A DNA stretch of 64,000 nucleotides, from NCBI GenBank assembly GCA_026686845.1, contig JAIVEN010000021.1, positions 19,920,001 through 19,984,000 of the forward strand, in the 5' to 3' direction. This document shows, one piece after another, positions 51,658-62,235 of the stretch. The notes beneath the pieces were generated by a model that was not told where the DNA came from, ran no database searches, and was given only the letters and a program-made list of their open reading frames with translations. How positions within the stretch are numbered: the first letter of the stretch is position 1; each line of letters opens with the position of its first letter. The position numbers and the translations under genes were made by a program. Source of the stretch: Adenanthera pavonina (lineage: Eukaryota; Streptophyta; Magnoliopsida; Fabales; Fabaceae).

Positions 51658-52401
51658 ATTAAAACCAAGCTTTTGGTATTGCAAACCCTAGCTACCTAAA
51701 TCATCCATAAAAATAAAATTATCATGAGCCAAGAGAAGAGTTAAGCTATTCTGACCTTCAATTTCCTTAATTCACTTCATCAAAAACTGCTTATAATTTT
51801 TATTTGCACAGACATGCATTATATCTGCACTATGCATGAATCTATTAATGATCAATCCTTTATGCTTTCCTTACTTCGGTAATACTTTCTTAAAATTGCA
51901 ATTAATAATTAATGCAAAAGATGAAGAAAAAAAAAACTAAGAACTTCTATGAGCTTTTCAAAGTTAATCATAGGGCAGACAAAAACTGAACTTAGTTCCC
52001 CTGAAGTTACACCTAATATATATTTGTACTTAGCTAATTTTATAAGCTATGTTATCTTCTTTTCTAAAAGAAAACTTCAGAAAGAACAATTTCAAAGACC
52101 AAACAAGAAACCTCAATAAATTAATAAAGGACGAATGTAGGGCTAAAATTTTCACCCCTAAGGTAGAACTAAGAGCTCTTCAAATTTTCACAACCTGGGT
52201 ACGATTTAATTTTCATTAATATGAGAATTGTACCCTAACTAATTACAAATCCTAAGCGAGATGTTTGACAGCGAGATAGAGGCAGATAAAAGGCAAGAGA
52301 GAGTGTTTAAGAAACAACCGTTACATCAATTCAAAAACATAAGCAAATAAAGCGAGGAAGAAATTTAACATGACTAATCTTTAAATAAATGAGAACGGTA
52401 C

Positions 52402-52700
52402 CTGAAGCCGGGTCGGAGAAAGAATAAGAGAAGAAAAGTGGCGGCGACAAGCGCTAGAAGAAGAAGATTCTTATAAATGAGTAAGGGAGACGAGGGGAAC
52501 AGAAAGGACACGAAAGGGGAGAGATTGACAACAATAATAATGATAATGGCAAGTTCAAACTTTCCATGTGTGATGTGTTTGAAACGAGAATACAACCTCT
52601 GCCTTTCTTTTCTGCCTTCACACAATCCAGGAAACACCTTGCCGTTTCAATGCTCTTTCCTTCTCCCAATGCTTTTTCTTTTTTTTTTTTTAATAGCATG
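52402..52700 (-). promoter_or_regulatory. 5' UTR exon of the RING gene, followed by a leader intron
   Basis: On the minus strand a pyrimidine-rich, GC-richer stretch ends in CGGCTTCAG and is followed by the donor GTACCG (52401-52396). An acceptor shortly before the start codon, GATTTAGGTAG at about 51690, would give a 5' UTR intron of about 700 bp. The upstream limit of the exon is an estimate. Leader introns are common in plant housekeeping-type genes. Confidence 0.5.
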
Positions 52701-52791
52701 AATCTATCGGATATCTATGCCCACCAGTGCTATGATCTCTCGCTCCTCCCGAAGTCAGAAGTCAGAACAAAGAATCGAAGGAAATTTGGCT

Positions 52792-53852
52792 TTTTCCCTC
52801 CTTACCGACAAACTGCCCCAAACAATAAAGCCAGGCGTAAATGTGTTCACACATGAGTTATTCTTAAAATTATTGTGAGAAATGGAGACAAAATGCATAG
52901 AAGAAGCAATAATATTAAATCGATAATGTTGTTACCAAAAATAATTGAAAGATTCATTTCAGAAAGGATAAAATCTGCATGGTAAAGGATTTTAATGAAC
53001 AATCTCTATAAAAGATAATGTTCTGCATTAATTAAATTATGCATAATTTCTTTGAATTTTAAAACTAGATAATCGCATATCACGTGACTTTTAAATGTGA
53101 ATTTTAATTGATATTCTTTCTTTAATTATTTAAAGATTAATGTATAAATTCCAACTTCAAAAAGAATAAAATATTAGATTTTTAAATTTATTGAATAATA
53201 ATATAATTAAGTTCTAGGATAAAATGTACTCTGGATTTCTTAAATTAATTTTTAATTTTGCTTATTAACTTCATTTTATTTTATCTTAATTAATTAAGTT
53301 AATCTTAAATTTTATTTTCATCCCCATTTTATTTCATTTTGGCTAACTATTTTCATTTTATTTCAACTAGCAATACACAAGTGCATAGCATAGGTATATT
53401 TAATATAAAAAAAAAATTATAAATACTTTTAAGACACATAAATCTTTAAATATGAATCATCTTTCATTTTATAGAATAATTTTGTTATAATGTTAAGTTG
53501 TACATTAATTACAAGTGGCAATACACAAATTCTAACATCACACTTGTGTGATACGAAGGAATATTACAATAAATTTACACTTTAAAACCTGAAGATACTA
53601 CGAATATATATTTACTATAATCTCTCTCTAAATCCATATGTAAATATATATTCTATTAACCGATTATGAAAATTATATGTCATTTATATCTTCCAGCATG
53701 TATAAATTGCCGTGTAGAACTATATTTGTTTGATTCTAAGTTTGCAAAAGAAAAATAGGTTCATCTAAAGCTAAGCATCAAGTCTTCTATAATTTCAGTT
53801 ATTTATTCATAATTTGATCTTATGTGGACAAATATGCTAACTTTCTCTTATA
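52792..53852. repeat. Tandem duplication next to the RING promoter, copy 1
   Basis: It starts AAATTTGGCTTTTTC and ends CTAACTTTCTCTTATA. It pairs with 53950-55052 at an offset of about 1158 bp along the whole length, with scattered substitutions and short indels (about 85-90% identical by eye). It begins within roughly 100 bp of the RING 5' UTR exon, so it includes likely promoter sequence. Confidence 0.9.
53367..53405 (-). mobile_element. Helitron-type 3' terminus in duplicate copy 1
   Basis: The minus strand ends with TATGCACTTGTGTATTG then CTAG, directly followed by T. A small hairpin, then CTAG at an A/T junction (53366/53367 on the + strand), is the Helitron 3' signature. The 5' end of the element was not found. 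Confidence 0.45.
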
Positions 53853-53949
53853 GTTACAAGTTGTCTTTTTCGCTGAAACCACTAACCCATTGTTCTTTAT
53901 TATTTTTTCTTTTTGGCCAACGTTGTTCTTTATTATTTGACTGTGAGGT

Positions 53950-55052
53950 AAATTTGGCTTTTTCTCTCCTTTTCGACCCCAAACAATAAAGATGACGTGT
54001 ATGTGTTCACACATGAGTTCAATGTATTATTAAAATTATTGTGAGAAATGGAGACAAAATACATAGAAGAAGCAATAATATTAAATCATCATATAAAGTC
54101 AACCAGGTAATTTTGTTACCAAAAATAATTGAATGATCCACAAAAAATAATTGAAAGATTCATTTCAGAATTGGTCAGGCTAAAATCTGCATGGTAAAGG
54201 AATTTGATGAACAATTTTTATAAAAAAAAAAAATGTACTGCATCATCTAATTAAATTGTACATAATTTCTTTGAATTTTAAAATTGTGCATATCACGTGA
54301 CTTTTAAATGTGTATTTTAATTGATATGCTTTCTTTAATCATGTAAAGATTAATTTATAAATTCCAACTCCAAAACAAATAAAGTATTAGATTTTTTAAA
54401 TTTATTGAATAATAATATAAATAAGTTGTAGGATCAATTGTATTCTAGATTTCTTAAATAAATTTTTAATTTTGTTTATTAACTTCATTTTATTGTAGCT
54501 TAATTAATTAAATTAATCTTAAAGTTTATTTTCATCCCCATTTTATTTCATTTTGGCTAACTATTTTCATTTTATTTCAACTAGCAATGCACAAGTGCAT
54601 AGCACAGGTATATTTAATATGAAAAAAATACTTATAACTACTTTTAAGACATGTAAATCTTTAAATATGAATAATCTCTTGTTTTATTTATAAAATGAAT
54701 AATTTTGTTATAGTGTTACAAGTGGCAAATAAAGTCGTATATTAATTACAAGTGGCAATACACAAATTCTAACATTGCAATACAAAGGAATATTACAATA
54801 ATTTCAAACCTGAAGATACTACGAATATATGTTTGCTATAATCTATCTCTAAATCCATATGTAAATATATATTCTATTAACAAATTATGAAAATTATATG
54901 TCATTTATATCTTCCTGCATGTATAAATTGTTGTGTGGAACTATATTTGTTTAATACTAGGTTTGCAAAAGAAAAATAGGTTCACCTAACTCTTTTATAA
55001 TTTCAGTCATTTATTCATAATTTGATGACATATATGCTAACTTTCTCTTATA
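53950..55052. repeat. Tandem duplication next to the RING promoter, copy 2
   Basis: This is the second copy of the 52792-53852 unit. It carries a small extra internal duplication (AAAAATAATTGAA twice near 54120-54165) that copy 1 lacks, and a few small deletions. The two units are separated by about 97 bp. Confidence 0.9.
54581..54620 (-). mobile_element. Helitron-type 3' terminus in duplicate copy 2
   Basis: The minus strand reads TGTGCTATGCACTTGTGCAT then TGCTAG and T. The stem ATGCAC/GTGCAT is perfect here. It is better preserved than the copy at 53367, so the insertion predates the tandem duplication. Confidence 0.5.
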
Positions 55053-56741
55053 TGCTTTCTCTTATCATTTCCACAAATAGGTAATAATGAAAATCTCTTG
55101 TCAAATGTTGACACACAGACTAAAAATAAAGCATCAATGAAACAAACAATTGAACTTAAAGACACTTGCCCCCACAATACTATGCTTTTAAGCCGGTCAA
55201 ATTAACTTATGTTTTATTAACTTTGTGTAAAAACTTTAGTTGAAGTTTTATGAATTATAATTGTCTATGAGATCATAACTCTAATAATACTCTGTTTTTA
55301 ACGCACTAAAATAGGAAAAATCTGATTTACTCATGTATTGAAGTTTTATGAACTATAATTGTCTATAAGATCATAACTCTATTTGTATTATATTTTATTC
55401 TTATTTATAGAATTATCCCTCTTATGGATAGTTGTGATTTGAGATAAAAAAATAAAGATATTTGGTTTTTCGTATCAAATTGATTTTTTCTAAAAAAAAA
55501 GAATCAATTATATGTTTAAAAAATTCAACTCTCACCTAAAAAAAATCATCAATTCCAAAAACTAAATATCTTTAGGTGTGTGTATATATACATGTTGATA
55601 AATATAGAGGGTATAAGGTGTACCTTCAAGCAACTACATAGACACCTGAGTGATAAAAGAGAAGGGAGGAAAAGAGCTCATAAAAGTTGTGCATTTATGA
55701 GGGAATGAATTCTACTATTTATAGGTGGAGAAATGTATCTTCAACAATCTCCGCATTTATGAGCAAGATTTGATCCATGATCAAATCGTATAATAAAGAA
55801 ATATATACTTAGATTATTTCTTTATTCCCTCATAAATATCTCAAAAACTAACGGGCTTTTGAAAAAAGTAATTGATCCATCAAGGGCGGAGTCCAATAAT
55901 ATATATTCTTAAGCCATGATATTATCCCAATTTCCTCGTCTTGGCCCTTGGTAAATATATAAGACATAGTGTTTTAATATAGAGGGAATTATAGTTAGGG
56001 ACCAAAAGAACAAATTTATTATATATATAAAAGTAGGTAACATGTTCGGTATGATTCTTATGCTTTAAATAAAATTTGTTGTGATTTTGTGCTTCGAAAT
56101 CGCTACTTTGGAATTAGGTTGAGAGCTAACACTATTTTTTTTTTTAAAAAAAAAATTAAAAATATCAAATCTAATGAGATTCTTTTAATCATAATTTATT
56201 ATATATATAAAAGTAGATAATTTAAAAGTCAAATCTATAGAGAATTGAATCTTTTAATTTCAACCAATATTTATCCATTTTAATCTTATGTGCTTTAATT
56301 TTTCTCCTAAAATAATCTCCTTAAAGATCATACCAATTACTAGCTGATTACAAATCACATCAAAGATTTAATATAATTTCATATAATTATACTTATATAC
56401 TATATTGAATAAAATTTGTTAATGTGAGTGCATTGCATTAAAAATATATATTTAAAATTGTAGATTTATATATTTATATATTAGTGTGAATGCATTACAA
56501 TTAATTTTTTTTATACCACTACAATTAACTTTTGTATATTGATGTTTTGTTATTTTAAATTTATAATTACTAACCCCTATCCAATTTATGTAACTAAAAA
56601 TATATGGATGTCTAATTTTTAAATCATATTTCATTTAAATTGAAAAAATTTTTATAGATCTCTAAGATATTTTGGCAATTCTTTTTCTATGTAATTCTTT
56701 TTTATAAAAGAAAATAAAAAATAAAGCAACAAAAGAAACGC
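55053..56741. other. Non-coding AT-rich region
   Basis: No gene is recognised. About 55560-55980 is less AT-rich and could be a solo LTR or other repeat, but no paired ends or target duplication were found. Confidence 0.4.
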
Positions 56742-56981
56742 CTAAATCACATGAACAGCATTAAAAATGCTATCAAGAAGGTGCCCATGAGTGAGCTGCA
56801 ATCCCACAAGTTGGGACAAAGCATACTTGATCAACTTATCCACCTCGTCATTAGTTTCTCTTCCAATCAAACTAAACTGGACTTGCCATTCCCTTGCTAG
56901 CATTTGTCTAACTTTGCTATCATCGCTTTTGTATTTTTCTCTTATTTTATATTTCAAACTAAGACCAACGTTTTCTTTCAA
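56742..56981 (-). pseudogene. L1 LINE RNase H C-terminal fragment
   Basis: The frame includes REWQVQFSLIGRETNDEVDK followed by LIKYALSQLVGLQ, the typical end of the plant L1 RNase H domain (W.V...HI.REAN..AD.LA..AL...G). About 79 residues remain, with no reverse transcriptase nearby on this strand, so this is an isolated 3' fragment. Confidence 0.65.
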
Positions 56982-57499
56982 TCTTTGATTCTATGCAGTT
57001 TTTTTTTCCCTATCTGATATCATCTTTATTCAATTTTCTTCATCTCATCTATCTTCTTTATTATTTTCTTAAAAAATTTTTATACGCATGCACAAGGAAA
57101 AAGTAGATATGAGTTCAAATGTTGATGATATTAAAGCCATAAATCCATACTACAATGATTAGAGCTTGAAGGTTTGGGTTATATGCTTATGGGTGGCATT
57201 CGAAACTTATAAGTCAAAAAAATGACAAACACTTGAGATGGTACTACAAAATATAAATATAAGTTATCCTTTCCTTGATATTAAAATTTGTAACTATAAT
57301 TATATAAACCTAAATTAAATATTTAATGTAATCTATTTAAATCATTTATATATTTATATGTATAGATTTCCATTTTCAGTTAGTGTGAAATACATTAGTA
57401 TTCTTAAAAGATTTAAACAAAATCCATTTTACATTGTAGTTCAATTTTATAGAAGAATACAAATGTTATTCAAAGTAAAACATGTAAATTATTATAGTT

Positions 57500-59170
57500 T
57501 AATATTAAATCTCCTTCATGGCAAGTCTAAACATTAGTGGGAACAAATTAATTAAGGCAGAACTAAGTTATTATAGGGTTGCTCTCTCTACTCAATTGCC
57601 TGACTTGATTGCAATATTAACCTTTGAACATTTGAGAATTTATAATAAAATTATAGCAGCAGTTGAATCTGACAAAGGAGGAGTATTTTTGTTTATAGCT
57701 ATGGAGAAACTGGTAAAACATATGTATAGACCACCCTTTCGACTTCATTAAGATCAAGAGGAAATATTGTTCTTAATGAAGTATCAAGTGGTATAGCTTC
57801 TTTATTGCTTCCCGGTGCAAAAACAACACATTCACAATTTTGCATACCATTTTCTGTTAATGAAGATACTGTATGCAATATTAAGCAAGGAAGTCATCTT
57901 GCAGAGTTGTTGGTATATACATCATTAATTATTTGGGATAAAGTGCATATGGCCAATAAGTTTTGCTTTGAAGTTTTTGATCAAAGTTTAAGGGATATAT
58001 TAAAACTTTACAATCCTTCAATTGTTCATCTTCCATTTGGAGGGAAGGTAGTTGTTTTTTTGTGGAGATTTTAGACAAATTCTACTAGTTATACCATGAG
58101 GGTCTCGCGAAGATATAGTTATTGCTACTATTAATTCATCGTATATATGGAATGATTGTAAACTGCTAACTCTTATAAGAAATATGAGACTTCTCCGAAC
58201 CAATTCATCAGATATCAATAAGGAACTTCAAGAATTTGCTGACTTGATACTTTCTATAGATGATAGTACAATGACTGATATTAATGATGGAATGGTTGAT
58301 GTTAAATTTCCTTATGATTTATTGTTAGATGTTTCAAATGATTCTATCAACTCAATTGTAGAATCTACATATTCTAACCTCCATAAGAATTTAAATAACT
58401 CAGCTTACTTCAAATATAGAGCTATATTGACACCTACTTTGTCTATTATTGATTATGCGAATGAAAAAATGTTGTCATTGATACTTGGTGAAGAAGTGGT
58501 ATATTGTAGTTCTGATAGTATATAGAGGGATGCTGGTAATGTAAATTCTATTGATGATATTCATTCCATAGAATTTTTGAATTCAATTTCTATATCAGGC
58601 ATTCCTTATTATGAAATAAGGCTAAAGATAGGAGCACTAGTAATTCTTATGAGGAACATTAATAAGTTATTGGGTTTATGTAATGGCACATGCCTTATTG
58701 TTACTCAAACTAACAAGCATATACTGGATCACATGAAGGGCTGAAAGTTTATATCCCAAGAATTTCTATGACTCAATTTGATTCTAGACTACCATTCAAT
58801 ATGAAGAGACGATAATTCTCAATTATGTTAGCTTTTACTATGATCATTAATAAGAGTCAGTGCCAGAGTTTGTGCACAGTTAGATTATACTTACCATGAC
58901 CTGTGTTTATACATGGCTAACTCTATGTTGCTGAATCCCGTGTACAGTCTAAACATGGATTGAAGATATTAATTATTGATCAGGATGGCAATTCAAATGA
59001 TATTACATCAAATGTTATGTATAAAGAAGTATTTAATAATTTAAACTAATGATATGTTTATTTTTATAATTCTTCAAATTTTTTTTTATGAAATCAAATT
59101 ACATATTATTATCAGTTTTAACTATTCTTTCTTCTAAATTACCACGTGCATCGCACATATGTATGTCTAA
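57500..59170 (+). mobile_element. Decayed Helitron, helicase part and 3' end
   Basis: A PIF1-like helicase relic runs to a stop at 59047-59049. It ends about 120 bp before a Helitron-like 3' terminus: GTGCATCGCAC hairpin at 59145-59155 and CTAA at 59167-59170 followed by T. Replication-initiator (Rep/HUH) sequence and the 5' TC end were not found, so the left part is missing or too diverged to see. Confidence 0.65.
57518..59049 (+). pseudogene. Helitron PIF1-like helicase, frameshifted
   Basis: Segments in order: LTFEHLRIYNKIIAAVESDK (57630-57690); a Walker A motif GETGKTY at about 57702-57722 in the next frame, followed by TAG; LLLPGAKTTHSQFCIPFSV (57800-57860); IIWDKVHMANKFCFEV (Walker B, DE changed to DK); FGGKVVVF (58035-58060); YRAILTPTLSI and SLILGEEVVYCSSDSI (58410-58525); LMRNINKLLGLCNGTCLIVT (58648-58710); and a tail ending in SNVMYKEVFNNLN. 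The order is that of the C-terminal helicase of plant Helitron RepHel proteins. At least four frameshifts and several stops make it non-functional. Confidence 0.8.
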
Positions 59171-59666
59171 TTTATTACAAAATAGAATCTGTTATTACTC
59201 ATTTTTCCAATTTTACTACTTAATATTCTAAATTTTAATATTTTTTCAACTAAAGTCTTTTTTTAATTAATTTACTATACTAGCTCTTAAGTGTAATTCC
59301 TGCTTGAATATATATATCATAAATATCAACTAATCTGTTTCCATAAACTTAAAGGACAGATTCTTCAAAACAAAAATAATATATAAGCTTGATCATTACT
59401 TAAAATTATAACAATATCTTTAATATTTTGTAAAGATTCAATTAGGAATTTTAAAATTACATGTTTTAAATAAATTTGAAGGAAAAAAATCAGTCCCCAT
59501 AATAATTTAAAGGAGGAAGTGTTATTTCTAAAACCAGTTAATTAATGAAATCTTTTAACATTGGCTAAATCATTTAAATAAATGAAATAAAATGAACTGA
59601 AAAATGAAAAATCATCATTGATAGAAATTGAAAGATAGAGAAATTGGGCTAAATAACTAGAACTTA

Positions 59667-60668
59667 CCCCTATTTGGTAGGAGGGTTTGAGAGGGGAGGG
59701 GAGGGCCCTTCATAAAATTTACCTATTCCAATCAGTCTCCCTATTTGAATAGACAATTTGAGAGACCCCTCAAAGTGTCCCCTCCGAAATTGGGGAGACG
59801 GAGGGGACATTTTTTTTTTTTGATTTTGACTTTTTTTTTAATGTTGATTTTTTTATAATAAAAAATATTTTTAAAAATAGAAAAAATTATTAAAAAATCC
59901 CAAAAATATGAAAATATTTACTTGAAAGTCACAATACAAAAAAATATTGCACTCAAGTCTTTTATCTCAAAAAGTGAGTATAAAAAATTTTAGTATTAAG
60001 TATAAAATTGTGAAGTATGAGTATAAAATTATATTTTAACATCTTTTTTCAAAACATCTTTTGCTAATTTACAATCAATTCTTAATAGGAATTTTTGATT
60101 TAATAAATCAGACTGAAATTTTGAAATGCATAAAACTATTGCAAGAATTTCTTTTTTAATGGTGGAATAATTCTGTTGAGTATTATTCCAATGCTTTGAT
60201 GTAAAAGAAACAATTTTCTCTTTCTCATCAATCCTTTGCTTAAGAATGCCACCATAACCAATGTCAGAGGCATCAGTTTCTACTATTTTGAAGGCAGAAG
60301 GATCTGGGAGGTTAAGGTAAGGAAGTTGCTTAACCTGAGATTTGATTTGCCTAACTATGTTTGTATGAATATCAGTCCAGGGAGGAGGACTTATTTTATA
60401 CTCAACACTGAAATTTTTTATACTCATAAAAATGATAGAAAACTTTTTTAATTTCAAGGGTAAAATAATCAAATTATTATTAACTTCTATTCCCTCCCCT
60501 CCCCTCTTAAACCAAATAACAAATTATTAAAATTCCTTCTCTCTCCTCAATCCTCTTCCCTTCCTTTCCCTCCCCTTCCTTCTATATCTCATCTCTCCTC
60601 CTCTTCCCTCCCCTCCATTAAAATCCCTCCTCTCCCATCCCCTCCCATTCCTCGTATCAAACACACTC
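59667..60668. mobile_element. PIF/Harbinger-like element carrying a pararetroviral RNase H fragment
   Basis: The 1002-bp insertion is flanked by TTA (59664-59666 and 60669-60671). The duplicated copy B has the empty site ACTAGAGTTTAAAGAATA (62730-62747) with a single TTA. Ends: CCCCTATTTGGTAGGAGGG on the left and GAGTGTGTTTGATACGAGG on the right (reverse complement), both followed by purine-rich tracts like those of the MITE at 46537-47015. No transposase is present. The centre holds a minus-strand caulimovirid fragment. Confidence 0.75.
60029..60472 (-). pseudogene. Endogenous pararetrovirus (Caulimoviridae) RT-RNase H fragment
   Basis: A single open frame of 147 residues on the minus strand. 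From about residue 30 it reads as the end of the reverse transcriptase connection and the start of RNase H of plant pararetrovirus polyproteins. It has the ETDASD active-site strand, a following Gly-rich turn, SKHWN and TIKKEILAIV (conserved Glu), and RIDC with the second catalytic Asp. It is truncated at both ends: no polymerase palm, protease, coat or movement protein. A Ty3/gypsy origin is an alternative because the enzymes are related, but the wording of the motifs favours a caulimovirid. It is an old fragment with no capacity for replication. Confidence 0.7.
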
Positions 60669-61128
60669 TTAAAGAATAAAAGTTCATATCTAAGTCATTG
60701 AGAGTGGATACATAAGTGCCACGTCAATAAGAAGTGAGTATGTGTGTGGATATATAGATTATGAAGCAACCACTTGTGTGTTAGGTAGTTTTATTCAATT
60801 TCATAAATTTAATTGGCAAAAAAAAGCATATATGCAAGTAAAAAAAATCAAAGTAACAACGGGTTTTAGGTGCCTGGGAATTCCACCAAGAGGTGAAGAC
60901 TCTTAAATCCCCTATCAATGAGAAGTAAATATATGTGGTAGTAAATAGATTAAAAGACAGGAATTTTAAACTATCATCTACATTAAGTAGTTTTGTTCGA
61001 TCTTATAAGTTTAATTGGAATAAAAAGGGCTATGTTCAGGTAATAATAGCAATAAAAAATTTAATTTAGGAATTTCATTTAAGTAATGTAGATTTAATTA
61101 GATAGAGCTAACCTGGACTAATGGCGAG

Positions 61129-61515
61129 TATGTGCCTATTTGGTTCTTTTTTTTTTTAAATGAAATAAAGAAATCATGGTTTTCAACTATAGCTTTTTAA
61201 GAAAATGTATTTAGCCAAACACAAATTGTTTTTTTGAAAAATGAAAAGTGAGTTAAACTGTGATTTTAGAGAATGAGGGGAAAACTTACTTTTTCTTTAG
61301 CAAAACATGAGTTTTGGAAAAAGGGAAGCAAATTTATTGTATATTATATATCTAAAAGTACTTTTAACTTTTATTATTTAAATAAATTTTTTGTCAAACT
61401 TACTTTTGCAAAAAAAATATTCAAATATAAAAACTTATAATAAATTTATTTTACCTAAACTTCATGTTTACAAACTTCATTTATTCTACAAAACTGAAAA
61501 CCAATCGGACCAATA
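61129..61515. mobile_element. Small insertion in copy A, probable MITE
   Basis: This block of about 385 bp is absent from copy B, where GGCAAGTTTCCCATCC is continuous (63168-63183). Ends TGTGCCTATTTGGTTC and, reversed, TATTGGTCCGATTGGTTTTC are roughly matching. The target duplication is too short or degraded to define. Confidence 0.5.
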
Positions 61516-61562
61516 TATTATCCTTTCCATACTTATCCACCAACAATATATGTCTAGGTCTT

Positions 61563-62160
61563 CTACGTGTCACCCAACAGCTTCTTGTGTTCTTCGGTGT
61601 AAATCCTTGGCTTTGAATATAAGCTTTCTATTTTCCAGATAATTATCTTTCTTTGGGTGCTCTTCAGACTAACTGGGGTCAAATTCTGCAATCTGAAAAA
61701 ATCAGAAACCATAATGAGAGTGAGGAAATAAAAGGGAAAAGAAAAAAGATGATCATGATGATGATGATTTAAGAAGGAACGACTACTAAAATTGATGATG
61801 ATGTAAGGAGGAACGACTACTAAATTTATCATTAAAGAAAAAAATCTGAAATTCTCCTTATATGTATAACTATGTACTACTAATTAAAATAAGAAATCAG
61901 AAAATTAATAGAGTTGTTGATAAAAATTAATCATCCATAGTTTATCATAAATAACCATATTTTCCCTGTAGCAACATTGAGTTTTTTTTCTTGGAATTTG
62001 ATAAGAAAAATATAATTTACTCTTTGATCTTTGATTACATAAATTAAACTTTTTTTTCTAATCATGCAGCTTTCCAATGAAATGCAATGCAGAAATTGCA
62101 GAATAAGAAAACTTACCATACCCCATGAATTCCAAGATTCATATCCTGATCAGTCCCTGC
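61563..62160 (-). pseudogene. Exon-like fragments of an unidentified gene, copy A
   Basis: On the minus strand an exon-like stretch (about 62155-62110) reads CAG, then a GTDQDMNLGIHG frame, then GTATGG. A second stretch (about 61690-61560) reads FDPS...SEEHPKKDNYLE. Copy B has the same two stretches with FDSSSSEEHPKKDNSLKNGK, the more open version. The conserved frame in the acidic/lysine-rich piece suggests former coding sequence, but the source gene is not recognised and other exons are not visible. Confidence 0.3.
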
Positions 62161-62235
62161 CAAACCAAAACCATGGATGAAATCCTTTTAATAGAAAATA
62201 GGAGTTAGTTCAGTAACTTAATCACAAAAAATAAT

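Larger units (their letters stand above)
59171..62235. repeat. Diverged tandem duplication, copy A (with two later insertions)
   Basis: The unit starts next to the Helitron 3' end and aligns to 62236-63890 in three blocks: 59190-59663 with 62250-62735, 60669-61128 with 62736-63170, and 61516-62235 with 63171-63890. The gaps in the alignment are insertions present only here: a 1-kb PIF/Harbinger-like element and a block of about 385 bp. Confidence 0.85.

Noticed and set aside
52374..52856. Several overlapping frames of 74-96 residues
   Set aside because: They fall in the RING 5' UTR exon and promoter and overlap in opposite strands; none has a recognisable motif.
53370..53852. Full Helitron extent in the RING promoter duplication
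   Set aside because: Only the 3' signature was seen; no 5' TC end or helicase could be tied to it, so only the terminus is listed.
60029..60472. Reading the RNase H fragment as an active viral gene
   Set aside because: It is truncated at both ends and lies inside a DNA transposon-like element; no other viral domain is present nearby.
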